Below are positions 6,419-9,666 of a DNA stretch of 9,666 nt, one piece after another. Within the stretch, counting starts at the first letter, position 1, and every line of letters starts with the position of its first letter. The notes under the pieces are model-generated. The model did no database searches. It had not been told where the DNA came from and was given only the letters and a program-made list of their open reading frames with translations. The position numbers and the translations under genes were made by a program. Source of the stretch: CAYTLW01 sp964438735. GTDB taxonomy: Bacteria > Myxococcota_A > UBA9042. Location: NCBI GenBank assembly GCA_964438735.1, contig CAYTLW010000196.1, positions 1 to 9,666 of the forward strand. Direction: 5' to 3'.

Positions 6419-6441
6419 CGACCCTCGCCCACGAGGTAGAC

Positions 6442-9420
6442 ATGCGTGCACTGACAAGAGCCCTCATGGCCTGTTTGGCCCCCCTGCTGATGCTCGGCTG
6501 CGTGAGCCCCAGTGGCGGTGCCGGTGGCGTGGCCCCCACGCCAGATGCAGGCCCATCAGAGGTCGTCACGAACTTCGGCGATACCCCTGCTGGCCAGACA
6601 GATGCCGCCGGCGGTGACAACGACACAACCGCTGCACTGCCCGACACCGCACCGCCCGACACCGCACAGCCCGACAGCGCGCCGCCGGTGGATACCGTCG
6701 CCGCAGACACCGCTTCACCCGCTGATGGCGGAAGCGATGCCGGCGTGGTGGTGGCCCCCGACGCTGGCGCCGATGTCGCCGACCCCTGTGACTGCACGGG
6801 GTTTGCGTGCGGCTTCCTGCCCGGCTGCACAGCCAGCTGCGGCACCTGCGCCGACGGCGGCGTCTGCAAGGACAACCAGTGCCAGATCGACCCCTGCGAC
6901 TGCGCCGGCAAGCAGTGCGGCTCTCCCGCCGGATGCGCCAACGTCTGCGGGACATGCAACGCAGGCGAGAAATGTGTCGCCCACAAGTGCGAGGTCGATC
7001 CCTGCAGCTGCGGTGGCAAGCAGTGTGGCTTCCTGCCCGGCTGCCCGCAGAGCTGCGGGACCTGCCCCGCCGGCGTCAAGTGCGCGGCCAACCAGTGCAA
7101 GGTGGACCCCTGCAGCTGCGCCGGCAAACAATGCGGCTTCATCCCCGGCTGCCCGATGAGCTGCGGCGCCTGCCCCCTGGGCAAGAAGTGCGTCACCAAT
7201 ACCTGCATCGACCAGGGCGGCAACAAGCTCAAGAAGCTGGGCGAGTTCTGCGGCCCGACCGCGTCCTGCCAGCCGCCCTGGGACGACAGCGACGACAAGG
7301 CCTATGACAAGGCCCTCAGCCTGTACTGGCAATGCCTCAACGCGCAGTGCGCCGGCGGCACCTGCCTGGGCAATATCTGCACCCAACAGTGCAAGATCAA
7401 AAAGGACGAGGTCGACAACGCCACCGGCATCAAGGGCGCCGACGGCATCGAAGATACCTCGGTGAACTTCTCCGATTGCACCGGGGCGGTGGCCGGTCCG
7501 GTGGGCAAGAACTTCCGCTGTGTGGAGTATCGCTCCGAAGCCGAGGTCTCGCAGGGCCAGTCCCTGCAGTTCTGCTACGCGGGCTCGGCGTTCAAGCACT
7601 GCAAGAGCAACGGCGACTGTGCGGCCGGCGAGAGCTGCCAGTTCAAGCGCATCTACGGCAAGTACAGCACCCGTTGCATGCCAGCCTACAGCAACCCGGA
7701 CAAGAGCCCTGGCGCCAAGGTCAGCGAGCTGTGCAACGACAACATCGTGCAGGATCCCATCGCCCTGTGCGCCGGCGGCATCTGCACCGGCATCGGCTGT
7801 CGCACCTTCTGCAAGAGCGACGCCGACTGCAACACCGCGCCAGCGGGCGCCTGCAAGGCCGGCAAGTGCAGCACCGGCGCCAAGTGCAGCAGCGACGCGG
7901 ATTGTTCGGTCTGGGAGTGCAAGAAGGGCGTGACCATCTACTCCGACCTGAAGGACACCTTCGACCTGTGCGGCGCCAAGGCGTGCAAGGACGACAAGGC
8001 CTGCCCGGCCGACTTCTTCTGCCGCCTGTCCTACAACGGCGTGACCAAACCCGGGGGCGATCCCGATCCCAAGAACCCGGGCAAGCTCATCCTGCCGGAT
8101 TGGGAGAACATCTGTCAGCGGCGACGCAAGAGCGGCGTGGCTCCCGGCCTGCCCTGCGATGCGTATCCACACGACATGGACAAGACCTTCAAACCCTGCC
8201 AGACCCTGGACTGGTATTGCGCCATGGGCAACGGCGTCTGCGGCAACCTCTGCGCCAGCGACGCCGACTGCGCCGCCAACATGAAGTGCCCGGCGCTGGA
8301 GTTCGCCTGGGATCTGGACCAGGACAACGAGGACGAGACCTTCCTCGAGACCGGCCTGTGCGCCAATACCAAGGGCAACGTCAAGTCCGTCCTCTGCTAC
8401 AGCAACAACGACTGCAAGGGCGCCTCGTCGACCGGCCAGGACCAGGTCTGCCAGGCCTGGAGTCTGCACATCAACGATCCCACCACGCCGCCTGGCGCCC
8501 CGGCGAAAAAGGTCATCACCTCGGGCGGTCTGTGCGTGGATGGCGACGCCAAGAAGGGCAAGTTCGGTGACTTCTGCGGCAACGACGCGTCCATCAAGCA
8601 CTGCAGCAGCGGGACCTGCCTGAGCCTGGCCAGCGGCGCCGGGTTGTGCACCGACCTGTGCGCCAAGCGCTCAGATTGCACCGATCCCGTGGCCATTCAG
8701 GGCCAGACCTACAAGGCCTATTGCATGTCGCTGAACATCGGCGGCTACAACGGCACGGTGGCGCCCTTCGATGACTACCGCCGGGCCTATTGCTTGTGGA
8801 CCGACTCCTCGGTCGACGACTGCAGCGCCACCAAGAGCTGCAAGGCCAAGGACGAGTCCTGCCTGGCCAGGGTGATGGTCTGGGGCATGGAGAAGGCGGC
8901 CAACGTGGAGTACTGGTGCAATCGGGTGGAGAACTCCGGCCAGGTGGGGCTGCCGCCGCCCAAGAATCCGGACAAGACCCTCGGCGCCGAGTGCGACCTC
9001 GAGTCCGAGTTGATCCAGTGCAAGACGCTGTATTGCCTGCGCGACGTCAAGCCGGGCAAGGGCTACTGCTCGGCCCCCTGCAACACGGACAAAGACTGCG
9101 GGGTCGGCCTGGGGCTGTACTGCAACAAGGCCAACATGGGCTTCCCGGGCGTGCCGCGCAAGGACAAGAGCAAGGCCGCCATCGTGCCCATGTGCATGAA
9201 GAAGAAGTCCTGCATCGTCTGCGAATACGACTACCAGTGTGCGGGCGGCTATCTCTGCACCAACCTGGGCGGCGCGGGCAACCTGGCCAAACAGCGCTGT
9301 GCACCAACCTGCAAGACCGACCAGGAGTGCGCCGGCACCGACGGCGGCCCCAAGTGCCTGCCGCAGGTGGACGCGCAGGGCAAGGCGACAGCGGTCAAGG
9401 TGTGCAAGCCGGGCTGCTGA
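6442..9420 (+). CDS. Large cysteine-rich surface lipoprotein with eight-Cys repeats
   Basis: This 992-residue protein starts with a lipoprotein signal ending LLMLGC, so Cys20 is lipidated and the chain lies outside the inner membrane. The ATG has GAGG five bases upstream. Residues 21-115 form a low-complexity Asp/Thr/Pro/Ala linker with PDTAP/PDTAQ/PDSAP units. Residues 116-259 are four tandem 36-residue repeats, each with eight cysteines spaced C-x-C-x4-C-x5-C-x3-C-x2-C-x5-C-x4-C. The remaining roughly 730 residues keep a high cysteine content and hold many short modules such as CKSDADC, CASDADC, CNTDKDC and CKTDQEC. By my count the mature chain has about 104 cysteines besides the lipidated one, so it should be heavily disulfide-bonded. 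There is no membrane span after the signal and no catalytic domain I recognise. It stands alone as a transcription unit. Function is unknown; a structural, adhesive or binding surface role is inference. Confidence 0.9.
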   Translation: MRALTRALMACLAPLLMLGCVSPSGGAGGVAPTPDAGPSEVVTNFGDTPAGQTDAAGGDNDTTAALPDTAPPDTAQPDSAPPVDTVAADTASPADGGSDAGVVVAPDAGADVADPCDCTGFACGFLPGCTASCGTCADGGVCKDNQCQIDPCDCAGKQCGSPAGCANVCGTCNAGEKCVAHKCEVDPCSCGGKQCGFLPGCPQSCGTCPAGVKCAANQCKVDPCSCAGKQCGFIPGCPMSCGACPLGKKCVTNTCIDQGGNKLKKLGEFCGPTASCQPPWDDSDDKAYDKALSLYWQCLNAQCAGGTCLGNICTQQCKIKKDEVDNATGIKGADGIEDTSVNFSDCTGAVAGPVGKNFRCVEYRSEAEVSQGQSLQFCYAGSAFKHCKSNGDCAAGESCQFKRIYGKYSTRCMPAYSNPDKSPGAKVSELCNDNIVQDPIALCAGGICTGIGCRTFCKSDADCNTAPAGACKAGKCSTGAKCSSDADCSVWECKKGVTIYSDLKDTFDLCGAKACKDDKACPADFFCRLSYNGVTKPGGDPDPKNPGKLILPDWENICQRRRKSGVAPGLPCDAYPHDMDKTFKPCQTLDWYCAMGNGVCGNLCASDADCAANMKCPALEFAWDLDQDNEDETFLETGLCANTKGNVKSVLCYSNNDCKGASSTGQDQVCQAWSLHINDPTTPPGAPAKKVITSGGLCVDGDAKKGKFGDFCGNDASIKHCSSGTCLSLASGAGLCTDLCAKRSDCTDPVAIQGQTYKAYCMSLNIGGYNGTVAPFDDYRRAYCLWTDSSVDDCSATKSCKAKDESCLARVMVWGMEKAANVEYWCNRVENSGQVGLPPPKNPDKTLGAECDLESELIQCKTLYCLRDVKPGKGYCSAPCNTDKDCGVGLGLYCNKANMGFPGVPRKDKSKAAIVPMCMKKKSCIVCEYDYQCAGGYLCTNLGGAGNLAKQRCAPTCKTDQECAGTDGGPKCLPQVDAQGKATAVKVCKPGC
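6640..6684 (+). repeat. 15-bp tandem repeat coding the PDTAP linker
   Basis: Three consecutive 15-bp units encode PDTAP, PDTAQ and PDSAP (residues 67-81) in the linker after the lipid anchor. The first two differ only at the last codon. Such linkers usually act as flexible spacers that lift a domain off the membrane. Confidence 0.7.
6787..7218 (+). repeat. Four tandem 108-bp units encoding 36-residue eight-Cys repeats
   Basis: Units lie at 6787-6894, 6895-7002, 7003-7110 and 7111-7218. All eight cysteines are kept in every unit, and the core C.C.GKQCGF.PGC..SCGTC is nearly constant, with unit 2 the most divergent (SPAGCANVC). No unit has an insertion or deletion. This looks like a variant of the CxGKxCGxxGCGxxCGxC repeats I recall as common in Myxococcota surface proteins. 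Confidence 0.9.
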
Positions 9421-9520
9421 AGCGAGGCGTCCAGACTGGCCGCGCTCCAGCGACAACGCCAACGGCCGGAATGAGGAGCCTTCTGGGGGCAACTGCCTGA
9501 TTATATACATTTCGTTGTTG

Positions 9521-9544
9521 AATTCTTGGACCTGTCCAGAAATT
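9521..9544. repeat. Imperfect inverted repeat, 11-bp arms
   Basis: AATTCTTGGAC and GTCCAGAAATT flank a 2-bp centre; nine of eleven positions pair as DNA, with an uninterrupted TGGAC/GTCCA core. It lies about 100 bp after the lipoprotein stop. It could be a binding site or a weak terminator stem, but no T-run follows it. Confidence 0.45.
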
Positions 9545-9563
9545 TGGGATGAATGATAGTTAT

Positions 9564-9581
9564 TTCAGTCATTTAACTGAA
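9564..9581. repeat. Inverted repeat TTCAGT-N6-ACTGAA
   Basis: Perfect 6-bp arms flank a 6-base loop, and an overlapping pair AGTTA/TAACT uses part of the same bases. It lies in the AT-rich segment. A regulator site for a gene beyond the window is possible; nothing proves it. Confidence 0.4.
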
Positions 9582-9632
9582 TCCATCCACACCGCCTCGC
9601 GTGTGCAGTTGCATCCCGACTCCCCTGGCACA

Positions 9633-9666
9633 GGCTCCAGGGCGCTTCGCTGATCGCTCCGCCTGG
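9633..9666. repeat. Possible edge of another hairpin repeat element
   Basis: CCAGGGCG near the start and CGCCTGG at the window end are inverted copies apart from one extra G, and the interior holds CGCTTCGC, also found in the hairpins of the 46-bp repeat at the left edge. It is cut by the window end, so its full form cannot be judged. Confidence 0.3.

Larger units (their letters stand above)
5811..6441. other. Mostly non-coding region between selO and the Cys-rich lipoprotein gene
   Basis: This 631-bp stretch separates two divergent genes. It contains the LysR remnant, a weak selO promoter candidate and a better promoter candidate for the lipoprotein gene. Several short open frames occur on both strands, but none besides the LysR-like one shows family resemblance or a good ribosome-binding site. 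Confidence 0.5.
9421..9666. other. Non-coding 3' region with AT-rich segment
   Basis: No gene is visible after the lipoprotein stop. From about 9498 to 9593 the sequence turns AT-rich, unlike anything else in the window, and holds the two inverted repeats listed separately. The last 35 bases turn GC-rich again. Confidence 0.5.

Noticed and set aside
6271..6441. An upstream ATG at 6271 extending the lipoprotein by 57 residues.
   Set aside because: The lipoprotein signal peptide starts at 6442 with a GAGG ribosome-binding site, and the extension would hide it.
6715..8601. A 628-codon open frame on the minus strand, antisense to the Cys-rich lipoprotein gene.
   Set aside because: It is a shadow of a GC-rich gene: its Ala/Gly/Val/Leu-rich composition mirrors the repeats opposite, it has no family motifs, and the plus frame has a signal peptide, ribosome-binding site and ordered cysteines.
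9421..9497. An intrinsic terminator directly after the lipoprotein gene, from the GGCCG/CGGCC pair near 9438-9468.
   Set aside because: The arms are only 5 bp with a loop of about 21 bases, and no T-run follows.

Overview
The window is GC-rich DNA from a Gram-negative bacterium. Several things point to a Myxococcota (deltaproteobacterial) lineage: long cysteine-rich lipoproteins with Asp/Thr/Pro/Ala linkers and repeated eight-cysteine units, a GMC dehydrogenase with a multihaem cytochrome c, and a ceramidase-like membrane protein. The two copies of a 46-bp hairpin repeat at the left edge resemble intergenic repeats I associate with Planctomycetes, so the phylum is an inference, not a fact.

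Layout. 1-101: 2.2 tandem copies of the 46-bp repeat. 181-3150, minus strand: a tight three-gene operon read right to left, with an FAD-dependent GMC oxidoreductase carrying a ferredoxin-type cysteine motif, a Tat-exported gluconate 2-dehydrogenase subunit-3-like protein, and a heptahaem-type lipoprotein cytochrome c. 3151-3483: a divergent intergenic region with a perfect 16-bp palindrome between candidate -35 and -10 boxes of the operon. 3484-4200, plus strand: an alkaline-ceramidase-like membrane hydrolase. 4212-5810, minus strand: SelO, a protein AMP-transferase, convergent with the previous gene and 11 bp away. 5811-6441: mostly non-coding, holding the decayed C-terminal part of a LysR-type regulator on the minus strand and a likely promoter for the next gene. 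6442-9420, plus strand: a 992-residue cysteine-rich lipoprotein. 9421-9666: non-coding, with an unusually AT-rich stretch containing two inverted repeats and, at the very edge, a hairpin that may belong to another repeat.

How the genes work together. The operon reads as a periplasmic dehydrogenase: the Tat subunit would carry the leaderless flavoprotein across the inner membrane, and electrons would pass from FAD, perhaps through an Fe-S cluster, to the haems of the lipid-anchored cytochrome. The substrate is unknown. The ceramidase-like gene is divergent from this operon and might share a regulatory region with it; any functional link, for example lipid or alcohol metabolism, is speculative. 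SelO and the cysteine-rich lipoprotein look like independent units.
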